A stretch of 64,000 nt of DNA. It comes from Paragonimus skrjabini miyazakii (taxonomy: Eukaryota; Platyhelminthes; Trematoda; Plagiorchiida; Troglotrematidae). Numbering within the stretch: position 1 is the first letter of the stretch; every line of letters begins with the position of its first letter. The notes beneath the pieces are model-generated. The model made no database searches. It was not told the origin of the DNA and saw only the letters and a list, made by a program, of their open reading frames with translations. The position numbers and the translations under genes were made by a program. Below are positions 36,801 to 47,499 of the stretch, one piece after another. Where the stretch lies: the NCBI GenBank assembly GCA_014338405.1, contig JTDE01000309.1, forward strand, positions 201,685 through 265,684, in the 5' to 3' direction.

Positions 36801-36959
36801 CAAACCAGTTGTCGTTGACAGAAAGCTCAATCGCCCTCTACTCAGTCTTCGAAAATGTCACCCTGAAATTGAAAATCATTTGAATATTAAAGATTTTAGT
36901 AAACCCCTATCCTCACTAACGCTCAACTCTTGATGGTATAGCCTGCTTAGTCTATTTAA
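33811..36959. other. Gene-poor stretch
   Basis: No recognisable gene. At about 34,917-34,950 a CTATTGG box is followed by TATATATATATG, a promoter-like arrangement with no assignable transcript. An imperfect inverted repeat GGCCGCCA/TGGACGGCC lies near 35,356-35,379. Confidence 0.4.
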
Positions 36960-37770
36960 TTCTGCCAACGCTTGATGACAATTAAAAACCGTCCGCATGC
37001 ATTTGAGAGAGCCGGTAGGGAGAAATTACTTAAAAATCTCATCGAATCTGGTAGTCAAGCTTCTATTTTCGATCCCCTGGGCGACCTTACCCAAGCCAAA
37101 CTGCTTAATTCGACAGTCTAGTATAATCATCACTAACTAGTGGTTCCGAATTTTTACACGGTCCCATACTGCTCCCTTTCTTACCTCCATCTTGTATCGT
37201 ATACACACAGGCACGCCGTTACAATCACGTTCGCGGATGATGTTATGCAGATCACTAAAATCTTAGTTCGATTTTTTTCTTTCGCCCGGCCGGACAGTGA
37301 AGCAGAAATATCGGGCCGGTCGGAGTCCCGCGGTCTTTCTCTGAACACATCCAAGCACATTAATATCCTGTTTCCGTCCACGAAAAGGGGCCAACATAAC
37401 AAACTGTTAAAGGCATACGTCTTCTGTTAGAAGACCAAAGTGCCCATATCTTGATTCTTCTTGTTAGTAATCCGGAGAATCCCTTGAGTAAAAACGCAAC
37501 ATGGCCAGTTCATTTTATTTATGCTTTCACTAAAGGCAGCAACTTGTGTTATGCTGAACGTTTACAATCGCTTCATTCTACATCACTTACTCAATCAGTT
37601 TACATATGTCTCTACGGTCCTCGATGTATGTTTTGTTCACCAGTGGTTTCCTTCAGTTTGTTTTCAGAGAACTTAGTATATTTTGTTAGACCCTTAAGCA
37701 TTTATCTCTTTGCAATGTCGTTTCTCTTCAACTGTTTGTTGCTTTTACCATTTCTCGTCTTTAAGATGTG
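36960..37770 (+). pseudogene. Possible CR1-like LINE RT fragment
   Basis: The 37140-37430 plus frame contains ITFADDVMQIT followed about 40 residues later by SRGLSLNTSKHINILFPS. This is the usual order of RT catalytic motif C (F-A-D-D) and the following GLxLNxxK motif in CR1/Jockey-type LINEs. Further along (37,540-37,580), TKGSNLCYAERLQSLHS resembles the Y-E-R-L segment near the CR1 C terminus. Upstream motif B is blurred. Recognition rests on short motifs only. Confidence 0.4.
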
Positions 37771-39899
37771 AAAATATCTTGAGAAGATTCCAAGTTGATA
37801 CAATCCATCTTCTAAACCGGTAGTTCTATTGACTCCACTAGAATCTGACAAAAGCATTTTGTTGAATTTCCTTAATTTTTCTTTTCGTTCAAACTTTTTG
37901 ACCATTAATCTTATTCTTGAGGTTATAACAAAATCAATAGCTGCATTTTTACAGTTCACACTAATTGTGAGTATTCTCTAGCTTTTATGAATATCACTGT
38001 TCATATTTGGTGATAAATTCTAACATAGTAAATTTTCTTCTATTTGCTTAAACTATGAATACGTGAAAACTGAAATTGCCTGAAGCATGCCATGATATGA
38101 CAGGACTTGAATTAATTCATTCGGTCTTTTCATTGTAATTACCAATAGTGCTTATCGTGACCAAACGACAAATACAATAGATTGAGTTAAAGCTTGATTA
38201 TGAGGTATACTTCAGGTATTAACCAAAATATTTATAAACAACAGCTCTCAGAGTACACAAATGGTGGCCATATAATTTATATCTGATCTTGTCGTTTTGA
38301 TAAAATATTCAGTGGTAATCAGTAAAACGTAAACATAAAATCTTAAAAGTTATTTCTAAATATGTCCATAACGAGAGTGAGTCATGCAAACTGCAAGTTG
38401 CATGCTTTCGAACGGATTAAAAACAAACCAAAAAACGGTGATGCACAATAAGTCCGTCAGCACACCGTGATAAATACAAATTCACGTTACGAATAACAAA
38501 GCTTTCGTTGTACACGGTTAACAGATTACGACAGTGTAATCCAGTGCAATATGCTGTACTCATTTCGTAACAATAGAAAGCAATAACTATTCACAAAAAC
38601 TCTCTTTAAGATTTTGTTAGGCTAACTGCGATGAACTGTCGCTCGTCTTGAGCCGTTTGTTTGATAACGGTGATATCTCATGGCCATATGACGTTTCTTG
38701 CTTAATGGACCATTCAAAACGCTTCATTAGGGATGTCCCTGTCAGTTGCTTTCAAAAGACGTAAAAAAACCTGTTGGTTGTCGTTTTTGCGATAGTTAAA
38801 CCAGTACAGCATGGTCCATAATCTGTCAACTGTTGAACACACTGATGTGTGCAACAATGCTAAGTAGCGCAAATGTCTTCCTTTTAATTAGTTAGGCATC
38901 CGAGCATCCGCACTGAAATAGTTTGACAACGTTAGATTTAGGGGGGTGGGGTTAGTGAGCATTTTACATGTGGTAATCATATTGGTGCTTTTAAATACAA
39001 GGTGGGCGGTGTAATAACATACCGTGTCATCCTCAACGTTCAACAAATTCACTCGGTCAGATGATGACAGAATTCATGTACTGAAACTGTCAGCACAACT
39101 TTTTGTAAAACGAAAGTTAAATTTTGCTGTTAGTGTTTGTTGGCTAGTTGATCTGAGATCGGAGTGTTCTTGATCAACATGTACTGTAAGCTTTACGAAT
39201 ATCACAAGTGCGTCCGCACGTGTGTTCGTTTCACATGTGATGACGTAAACTCAACTGCATAGTTCACTGTTACACACAACTGCAATACGCTTCGTATGAC
39301 GAGCCAAACAGCTTGTTAGGGCGAACAGCAATTCATGCAGGTTATGAAACTGCTATAATTCTGGGACTTGTGGTATACTCAAGCAACGCACAGATAGCTT
39401 GCCATTCTAGAGAATGTGTGTTTACAACACCCACTGGAATGATCAACCCGGCAAACCGACATATCAAAACTGAACGTAATTAATATTGAGGCAAGCTGTA
39501 CGTCACAATGCCTCGATTTATACCTCTACCCTGTAGGTCCCAGCAGACGTTTGTAAGTCTAATTCTACGCACTGTTACAGAAGAGGTATATTGATGCGAT
39601 TATGTGCCTACGATTGTTATAAAATCGATACTGACATCAGCAACTTGTGGCTCAAATGTATTACTGAGTTACACCTAAATTTGTAATTCTCCTTAGAGAT
39701 CGAAATGAATAGCCAGGTAGGCTTTTCAGATGTACGTTTACGTTGCTACGCTGAAGGTTCAATTCAGCGCGCGCTATACAGAAAGAGTACGTGAAATGGT
39801 CAGTACATTCACTTTAATAGCTTCGTACCAATCGCCTTGAAAAGAAATCTAATTAACTGTTTGACGTACGGGGCCGTATTAATTTACACGGACGATAAC
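37771..39899. other. No gene recognised
   Basis: AT-rich, with only short chance ORFs. The minus ORF at 37702-37959 overlaps the LINE-like remnant and looks like a shadow. Nothing else seen. Confidence 0.45.
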
Positions 39900-40520
39900 A
39901 TTACTGAAGAACTGGTTAATAGAAAAACGCATGCAACAACGGAGTGAAGGAGACCAGCTGGAATTGGCAGGAAGGAAAACTGTACACATCAAGTTAACCT
40001 TCAAGAACGATACGCTAGCAGAACCTATCACGCAAAGGCTCACGAGTGTAGTTACTACAACAATTTGCGCAGCCAAGTCACGTGCCCACTGTTCGTCCAT
40101 TCCGGTATTGTGCCCACGCCCAAAAGACATTGTCTGTTTCTGCAGCCTCATTCTGTGCACACTCATTCACTTGTTCTTGTAAAACCAGTTGTGTTGACCT
40201 CACGACCAGACGCCTATCTGAACTAGTCCGTCAACACCAATCAGCTTGTCTCAACAGTAAAATAACGGAACCTGTCAACAGTGTAATATTATCGCACCTG
40301 GTGGGATCGATTCACTCCGTCAATGTGACGGACGCATTTCGACCGAGATATCGAGTTAATGCAACCCAGTCGGAGGCATTGAAGCGTGGATTCTATTCAC
40401 AGCTGAGTCTATTGGAATTCGACTGTACCACCGACTCATGTGTGCCCAGAAACGTCTCGTTCAGGCTTTGAATCTGCCCTGGCCAACCCTTCACCCTGTT
40501 GGCCTGTCAAGACCCATTTT
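39900..40520 (+). pseudogene. Penelope-like element 3' end, PLE-2
   Basis: Plus-strand frames together give the end of a PLE protein: CAAKSRAHCSSIPVLCPRPK (around 40,068-40,127), the GIY-YIG core degenerated to FTCSCKTSCVDLTTRRLSEL (40,166-40,225; the expected Y-V-G-R-T is altered), the helix VRQHQSACLNSKI, then NSVILSHLVGS. After about 40,390 the frame shifts to AESIGIRL and CAQKRLVQALNLPW, the standard PLE tail. Frameshifts and a damaged GIY-YIG site make it a pseudogene. Upstream RT sequence is absent, so the element is 5'-truncated. Confidence 0.75.
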
Positions 40521-41109
40521 TCCAGTGTGACATAACTGACTCTCCTCATTAACCACCCGTTCCCTGTTTACCCTTTAATTAATCCCCTGCAAAACGTGTG
40601 ATCTAAATATGGTGAATTTAGCCTGCTGATGCGTCAGTGAAAACCAGGTTGTTAGCTGTACAGTATTTTCCATGAGTTAAATGTATCAAGGTAGAGGGTA
40701 TTCAAACAACCATATTTTTGCTATCACTGTAAATTTACACCAGCGCTGATTTACCTACAAGCTTTACGCGAACGAACACGCACGTTTTTCCTTCTCCGTG
40801 TTCGCTCGGTGTGCTACCTTACACAAGGACAATGAGGCTTCGCACAAGCAAACGTCTGATAAATTGGGTGTTACTCAAATTACGACGTTCACCAGGGTGC
40901 CTGGTAAATCACTTAGCGGGAAACGACCGGACTGGAACTCAGTAGCACGCACAGTCCTCTTTTGCTATCTGGATTGTTCAAGAGAACAGTTCACAATGAG
41001 CTGTGGACATGTGTACAGCAGAAAGATGAGATGTTGACAGCTAAAAGCTAACGTATCGGTAAGCACTGGGGGTTTGGTTGATCTTACTTGAATACAGCTG
41101 ACATTAGGA
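40521..41109. other. No gene recognised
   Basis: Contains a 79-codon plus ORF (40798-41037) without recognisable motifs. Nothing else seen. Confidence 0.4.
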
Positions 41110-41275
41110 CGGCTTTTAAAACCCGGTGGATCTAAAACCTTCCCATTTCAAGAGTGTCGTAGTAGCTTTGAGCTCATCATCACTGCACATTTTAAGACTA
41201 AACAGAGTGCAATACCGGATCACGTCCTCGTGAGGCAACCGTGTTGTCCACTTTGCTATTATTCGTGACTGCCCA
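41110..41275 (-). mobile_element. tRNA-derived SINE, copy C
   Basis: On the minus strand it reads AGTGGACAACACGGTTGCCT, then CACGAGGACGTGATCC, and later GTGCAGTGATGATGAGCTC. This parallels the A-box region, the CCTCATGAAAGCGTGG segment and the GCACTACTGACGAGCTC segment of copy A. It is diverged by scattered substitutions and small indels. Ends are approximate. Confidence 0.55.
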
Positions 41276-41659
41276 AGACGGTTATCAGATGAGCGATGTT
41301 GTTTGGAATGATTCTAACAGCTTTGTTGAGATTATTTAAATTTGCACAGGTCACGTGTTTATCTGCCTGTCCAAGTCAGAATACCAACAGCTTTAGGATC
41401 ACGCCGTGACCACTACTCAACGCGATCTTGATGGTCACCACGCTTTCTTCTGGGGTGTTACCGGTAGTGGAAGAGGTGTGTGTTAGAAATCACGCCGAGT
41501 GACCGAAACTTTCTAACAGAATTTACCTGAACTCAACTAACACGTGTAAAATGGTTTATGTTACTGTACAGGCTACACCATATATCGTCAAACTAACTTG
41601 AACTTCATTAAAAATGGATAACAGCCGCATTCACGTAGACAATTCAGTCAACTCCTATC

Positions 41660-41850
41660 GGATAAACGTATCATAATCAAGATCCGCTTTTGTTAAAGCT
41701 AGTAAGCAGTACACATCCATACCACGGCTGAGTTGTGAACTCCGGCTACGCTTTCATAACCCAACCCTAATGATAAATGCGTCATTGATCTCACAATAGG
41801 CAGGACTGAACTCATAATGTGCGGGCGCCCAGTCACATTCGCTCAGTTCA
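41660..41850 (-). mobile_element. tRNA-derived SINE, copy D
   Basis: The minus strand reads GGTTATGAAAGCGTAGCCGG AGTTC, almost identical to CCTCATGAAAGCGTGGCCGG AGTTC in copy A. A diverged body with GGATGTGTACTGCTTACTAG follows at the position of GGATATGCACTACTGACGAG. The A-box half is poorly preserved. It lies about 400 bp from copy C, in the same orientation. Confidence 0.55.
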
Positions 41851-43869
41851 GGTCAAAGGAACGTAAACCAATATAGATTTCTTTTTTATTTGGGTTGAAA
41901 AAATTTGGTGTAGGATTCTTAGTTAATACAACAATTATCGGAAACTATACACACCTGAAACAACCAAGGTGTCTCTTTAATGGTTGATTCGAATACTTGA
42001 TCATGCCTACTGATCACAAGGGTAAGTACAATAAGGCTCAGTGTAGTTCGGTGGTCTCTATAAAAGCATCATCAAATGATTTAACTATAATGAAGAGATT
42101 TGCGGGAAAAGCCTTGGTCATATTTGGGTCAAGAAACATTCCGGGAAATGGGTTTGAGTGACTATTATCAGGGTGTGAAGTGGCACCCTGAAAAACAGGG
42201 ATTAAACACACGGTTAGACAAACGTGAACAACACAAGGTAGTAGCCCGTGGCCGGTTTCAAACTTGCACGTACAGCGTGTAGCTTTCAGTTACAACTCGA
42301 TACATGCAAACTTGCTTAGTATGATTTCATCCGGAGAAAGCAAAGCAAGTTGCTAATTTTACGGTATCGGATGAATGCATGACATTCACAGAATAAATCT
42401 CATCCACGAAATATTTGTATAGGCAATCCTGTCACTCTGTCAATCTTTGATTAATGTTGGTTTTCTTGATCATTGCATGACATCAGTAATATGGAAAATG
42501 AGTATTTTATTAGACGGACGACTAAGAAGCAACAGGTTGATACATAATATAAACAAGCATATCAGACTATGGTACATTCAGCGTTATCGACAATGAGTTA
42601 TAGTTGTTTGTAATGATAACCCACAACATCGCCTGTGACAGATCAGTCCAAAAATGAACATGTGAAAATTGTGGGTTCGGTGGTTCGCAGATGGAATGCA
42701 GATTCCAACAAAACCCTAACGGTGCAGTGTAAATAACGCCTACTCTCTGATTAACTGAAAAGAGCACATTCGTATCTCTTGGTCCTCTCGTTCCTGACCG
42801 GAACCAAATATAGTTGTTGCAAACATTCTTGTTGATTATAACATCACAAAGATCCCCTGTTCGTCGTTGAAACTTTATACAGATTCTTAAGTTGTCTCTG
42901 ACTACTGACTGTTTACCTGGACCGGCTAGACAACCCGTTCTTAATCCCTTTCTCAGAATTTGTTTCAAAGAATCTTGAACTGCATACACCTAAGCATCCG
43001 TGGTCACCGTTTCAAACTAACCGACGTAGCAATATAATAAACAACTAAGGAGCCCATCGCCAACATAAGTTTTAAGCATTTGTTTGTTTGTCCATAACTA
43101 AGATGTGTCAACTCCATACTACCACATATGACAACAAAGTTGTTGATGTTTACAGAGTAATTTCGTGCCGATTATGTTACCAAGTCCGCTTTTCAACCAA
43201 GCAAACCTAAGGGGGTTTGGTTAGACGAAGTCGTGGGCGGTGTGTTGGCTAACCTTATTAGTCGGTGATTAGCGGTTGTGGTGGGTACAGCTAATTGGAA
43301 ATGAGTGCACTATTCAGTATAGGTCATGTAACTGACCCACAAAGCAACCTTGGCAAATACGACTACATTCGTTCACTTATCATAAAAGCACAAACGTGCA
43401 GCGAACTGTTTGCCTAAACGGTAACGATTACGTACTAGGTTCGTTCAGGTCGTACCACGTCACCTGCTCTCTAGTATATTTCGTCCGGAAGGGTGTATAT
43501 ATACATTTCTAGTTTTAACAACCCTCACAGAGAGTTGTAGATAATCCAAGATGTAACTTTTCCGTTGCGCAGATTCCCGCTCTATCTTGCATTTGTCCTC
43601 TGTCACAACAATTGCATGAGTTCTGCGGTCTTGAAACGACGGATGGATCAAAGTTGATATCAGCCTTTCAGTTGGTTCTCGGACATTTGTTGACATACAG
43701 AAGTAATAAAACGGAACTTCTAACGGATGAGCTCAAAGCAGGATCAAAGTGGGAAAATAACAGCAATGGTTTTAGGGTAAACATTGTGCAGAGGAAAAAC
43801 ATACATGGTCATCGTTTTCACAAACCATTATTTCTGTTCGCATATACGGACTTTAACATGTTAATCATT
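41851..43869. other. Mostly empty; one unassigned 140-codon ORF
   Basis: The minus ORF 42567-42989 (140 codons) is long for this composition and has a tryptophan- and cysteine-containing second half, but no domain I recognise and no clear splice context. It could be an exon or chance. The 126-codon plus ORF 43612-43992 runs into the RTE 3' fragment in a different frame and is probably not genuine. Confidence 0.3.
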
Positions 43870-44202
43870 ATAAGTTCGCAACACTCGGGATGCGCGATCA
43901 AATGGTCGACTACTCATGGTGCACAGCCTGCGATGGTTGGGTCACGTCCTCCGTATGTCATCCGAAGGATTACCGTACCGCGCATTATATAGTGAGACCA
44001 CCAACAGTTGGGTGAAACCACGTGGTGGTCAAGCAACAACGTGGTCACGAAATATGAAGACCCTGACTGCTCCACTGAGTAGAGTGGGTAGGTGTCGCCT
44101 GCCTGGATGGGGTCCTCGTCACTGTTGAGGTGAGCTGCGGCCTAAGCCACAGTACCTTTTGGTCAGCCTCATGGCTGCTGTGATGATGATGATGATGATG
44201 AT
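43870..44202 (+). mobile_element. RTE-like LINE 3' end with TGA microsatellite tail
   Basis: The plus frame 43916-44128 reads LRWLGHVLRMSSEGLP, then PRGGQATTW, MKTLTAPLS, and LPGWGPR before a stop. That order is the carboxy terminus shared by RTE-like LINEs of trematodes. About 55 bp after the stop the element ends in a perfect TGA repeat (44181-44202, seven units). RTE-clade elements typically end in short tandem repeats rather than poly(A). Everything 5' of this is missing, as expected for 5'-truncated LINE insertions. The perfect tail suggests a fairly young insertion. Confidence 0.8.
44181..44202 (+). repeat. TGA trinucleotide repeat, 7 units
   Basis: Uninterrupted (TGA)7 plus T. It forms the 3' tail of the RTE-like fragment and could be length-polymorphic. 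Confidence 0.95.
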
Positions 44203-44404
44203 ACTTATTATAGGACGGTCACATGCTTATAAGTTCACTTCCTGAGACGGTGTTAACATACAAACTGATGCCAGCTCGAAGTTCTCAGTCGATCATCAGC
44301 ATAATTTGAGTCAATTACTTGCGTTTTATTTTACATGGAGTGATATACTTCACTGAATTACCTAAACACAAAACATTAAAATACTAGTGTATATGAATGT
44401 CATT

Positions 44405-44800
44405 TATGAGAAGGCGCGACTTCAGGTGGATTCGAACCACCGATTCGAAGCGTTGACCTCTGACGCTCACCCGCCCTATTGTCTAATAAGGAATCAAGCA
44501 AATGATCCGATGGTTCGACTGCTCCGGTGGGGTTTTTCAGGCCGTTCAGGTTGGAATCCATTAACTCCATAGAAAACAGTTAGAAGGGCTGTCAACTTTT
44601 CCAAATATGAAACTTCCGAGCTCTTGAACTGACTTCATGTTTCAGTCGGCGTGGCACTTGCCATATTTGGGCACGCTGTTTCTGCCGCTGGCTTGACTCT
44701 AACCCAAACCCAACGTTTTCACAATCGCGTCTCCTCTCGATTGATCTGCCAAAATGCTTATAGGCAATATAATTTCTGCGGGTGGATTTCGGCAAAAACT
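44405..44800 (-). repeat. Dispersed repeat copy 1 with tRNA-like T arm
   Basis: Minus-strand repeat whose 3' part contains a perfect T-arm-like structure, GGTGG-TTCGAAT-CCACC (44441-44425), including a pol III B-box motif (GGTTCGAATCC). The preceding part holds a 67-codon open frame with a basic stretch (VPRRLKHEVSSRARKFH) that I associate with a widespread schistosomatid repeat. The segment GGCAGAAACAGCGTGCCCAA and what follows recurs in copy 2 immediately upstream. The tRNA-like module is at the 3' end, unlike a normal SINE, where the tRNA part leads. Confidence 0.6.
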
Positions 44801-45030
44801 GTTTGAGAGATCCTACCAGGGCAGTTGGGCCATCGGATCACTTGATAGATTCCGTAAGAAATAGTAGGATGCGTGGGCAACAAAGTTTGAAGGTAAACCA
44901 TTCGAGCTCATGGCGAACCTTTGTAGTTCATATAGTAGACAACATGCCGCATTTGAGCATGCTGTTTCTGTCGGTGTTTGAAATCCAGCTAAAGCCCGTA
45001 TTTTTAGCACATTTTTAATTAACTACTCTT
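44801..45030 (-). repeat. Dispersed repeat copy 2, diverged, head-to-tail
   Basis: It aligns with copy 1 in the same orientation: CGACAGAAACAGCATGCTCA versus CGGCAGAAACAGCGTGCCCA, CATGAGCTCGAATGG versus CAAGAGCTCGGAAG, AACTTTGTTG versus AAAAGTTG, and CTATTTCTTACGGAATCT versus CTGTTTTCTATGGAGTTA. It stops before the T-arm module, so copy 1 may have inserted into or duplicated from it. Divergence between the copies is substantial, so the event is not recent. Confidence 0.55.
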
Positions 45031-47499
45031 TCAGACTAACTGTCAAAAAACTGATTTCGTCTAGCAACGAAAGGCGTTACTTCGCTTGGTCCAGAAGAGG
45101 TTCTGACTTCTACCAACCGTGAAGCTGCATCCTACCATTTTGGGTTGAGCACAATCGAACATTTGCTAGCACCTCACATGTGCCACCCACCTCACAATTA
45201 GCGTTCTTCATTTGCCAGCGATCATCCTTTCCTATCGTAATGGCTTCGACACTATTGTAGAGTTAACAATATCTCCTTTGTCACAAGGACCCACCATAAT
45301 TTAGAACTTACAAGTAGGATTATGTAAGATGGACTCTGCAGAGATATTCTGATTGATCTCATCGGTTACGACACACGGATTATTGTCAGTAGGCACGCAC
45401 TGGTTGAAATAAGCGTAAAATAGGAACGGATCACCGACTACATTAGGAATAGCGCACGGAACTATTCACACTCGAATGGATCGTCATACATTAAAAAATT
45501 CATATTTTGACTAGATCGAGCAAATAATTACCACTGCAGACACTGTTGATCTGACAGTCAGGCATCCGGCGTAAATAAAAGGAAGCTACTATGTAGTCTG
45601 AGAGTAAACTAAGACAACAGAAAGAAGTAAACCTGTGTAAAAAGCATAATTAAAACATTCAACTATTAATAACAAGCATTTAACGGATAATATAAACTCA
45701 AGAATACAAACCCTCAACACCATGGTAGTGACAGTTTGACTATCATCAGCTTTTTTTACATGGTGTGCCGCAACGGCCTCAGCAAAAGATAAAGTATATT
45801 TATTGGTTGGGCGATACAGCACACAAAAAGCTTTCTCCACTTAAATTACATGTCCCGTTTCTCCCAGACGTAGTGTGAAGGAAGATCGGCTGTGCCGGCT
45901 TTGGTGTTCACCGGCCAATTTGGAATATGCTCCGACATATTAGGATTTACATGGCATTTCGATAAAACTTTTAGGTGCACGATTCTAGCCCGCATCGAAA
46001 GAAGCAGTTAATCACAAACGTCTGTTCGTAACCTAATGCTCCGTAATAATAGTACTTTGTGCAATGATTAAATTCAACTGGGATTGTTCACTGATGTTTT
46101 GCTCGTTGAATGCACTGAGTTCTATGAAAATCTGTGGAACATCTACGTGGAAAACGGGAGCCGACTGACATGACTCTATCAGGTGTCTGATAGCAAGCAA
46201 GCGAACTTTATCTCGAGACATGACACGGGACTTCAATGACAGGTAATTCACAACTGAAAACGTTAACATAATCTTTGAACATATTAACTTCTCTTTTCTT
46301 ATGATTTGTTTTCGGGGTCATCAATACTTCAGCGACTTCTGGGTTTCTACAGAGTGTTCACCCCGTAGTGGCCTTGAGCGGTCAAATTATCGAAATTCAA
46401 ACACGCATATAAAACTTCACTATTTTCAAGCAGTTCAGCTAGGAGTAACCAGTTGTTCTACCATTACTGATGATTCATGTCACTGTAAGAGCACAGCGTC
46501 ATTAACTGTTATTGCAAAGCACTGTTATATCAGTACTTAAACTTGCCACTACATTGTAAGTTACACTTTGTCTTCATAATATTTGCTTCCAGTATGAAGA
46601 GAAATCATTGATGTATACAAACTGAGTAGATCAAAAATCGACAAGCTGACAAGGTTAAATCAAAGTTGCTAGCGACCATCTTACGAAATTCCGTTGGTTG
46701 ATACATAGTGACAAGTAGGCAGATTGACGTGCGTTTTATTTTCGGTGTAGAAATGGCTTATATTTTGTTATCGTCAAACACTGCGGCGCAAAAATGTTGA
46801 ACATATTCAGTTACAGTGGGCATCAGGGATGCTGAACACATCGATATGAACTGCAACTGGAGGCACTTCCATCCACTTTTGCCTACCCTACAGTATGTCG
46901 TATTTAGGTCAAAAGCTGACTACCTAGGAATTGAACACAGAACCTGATACTGTCGATAAAACTTACCGCCAAATGTTTGAGGAATCGTAATCTTGCGCAA
47001 TTGCGACCGGTTGAGTATGTTTGCATCACCAGTGGAAATATATGTCAAGCTGCCGTGGCCGTATACATGAGTAACTCATCCTGCATCCGGTCGCGTCAAT
47101 GTTAGTGTCAAATCTTTCGTGGTGTCAGCGTGACAAAATAGTTTGCTTTTATACTCATCAATACCTTAAAGTTATGTTAGGAATGTGGATAATAAAATCA
47201 GTGTGGCATGCTTGGTACCTACTACCGCTTGCCGGATGCAGATAAACATGATCCACAGTAGATGGATCCGTTGAGTAGAGAACGAACCTTTCTATTCGAG
47301 AAATACAATAATTTTTGGCCACTGGCACTTACGACACTGCTTCAGAAGTTGACGCAGAGTGAAAATGTGGTCAACACATTTTCGCCAAAGACTAAGCATT
47401 GCCTCTTCTGCCTAATGTCCGCTTCCCAAGATTCACAGTGCCAATACATTGTAATAGATGCCAAAACACTAGTAAGGACTAAGGTTAAAATCAGTCTGA
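45031..47499. other. No gene recognised
   Basis: AT-rich, with short ORFs only (up to about 84 codons). Nothing identifiable on either strand. Confidence 0.45.

Noticed and set aside
43612..43992. 126-codon plus ORF as a host gene
   Set aside because: It overlaps the RTE 3' fragment in another frame and shows no domain.
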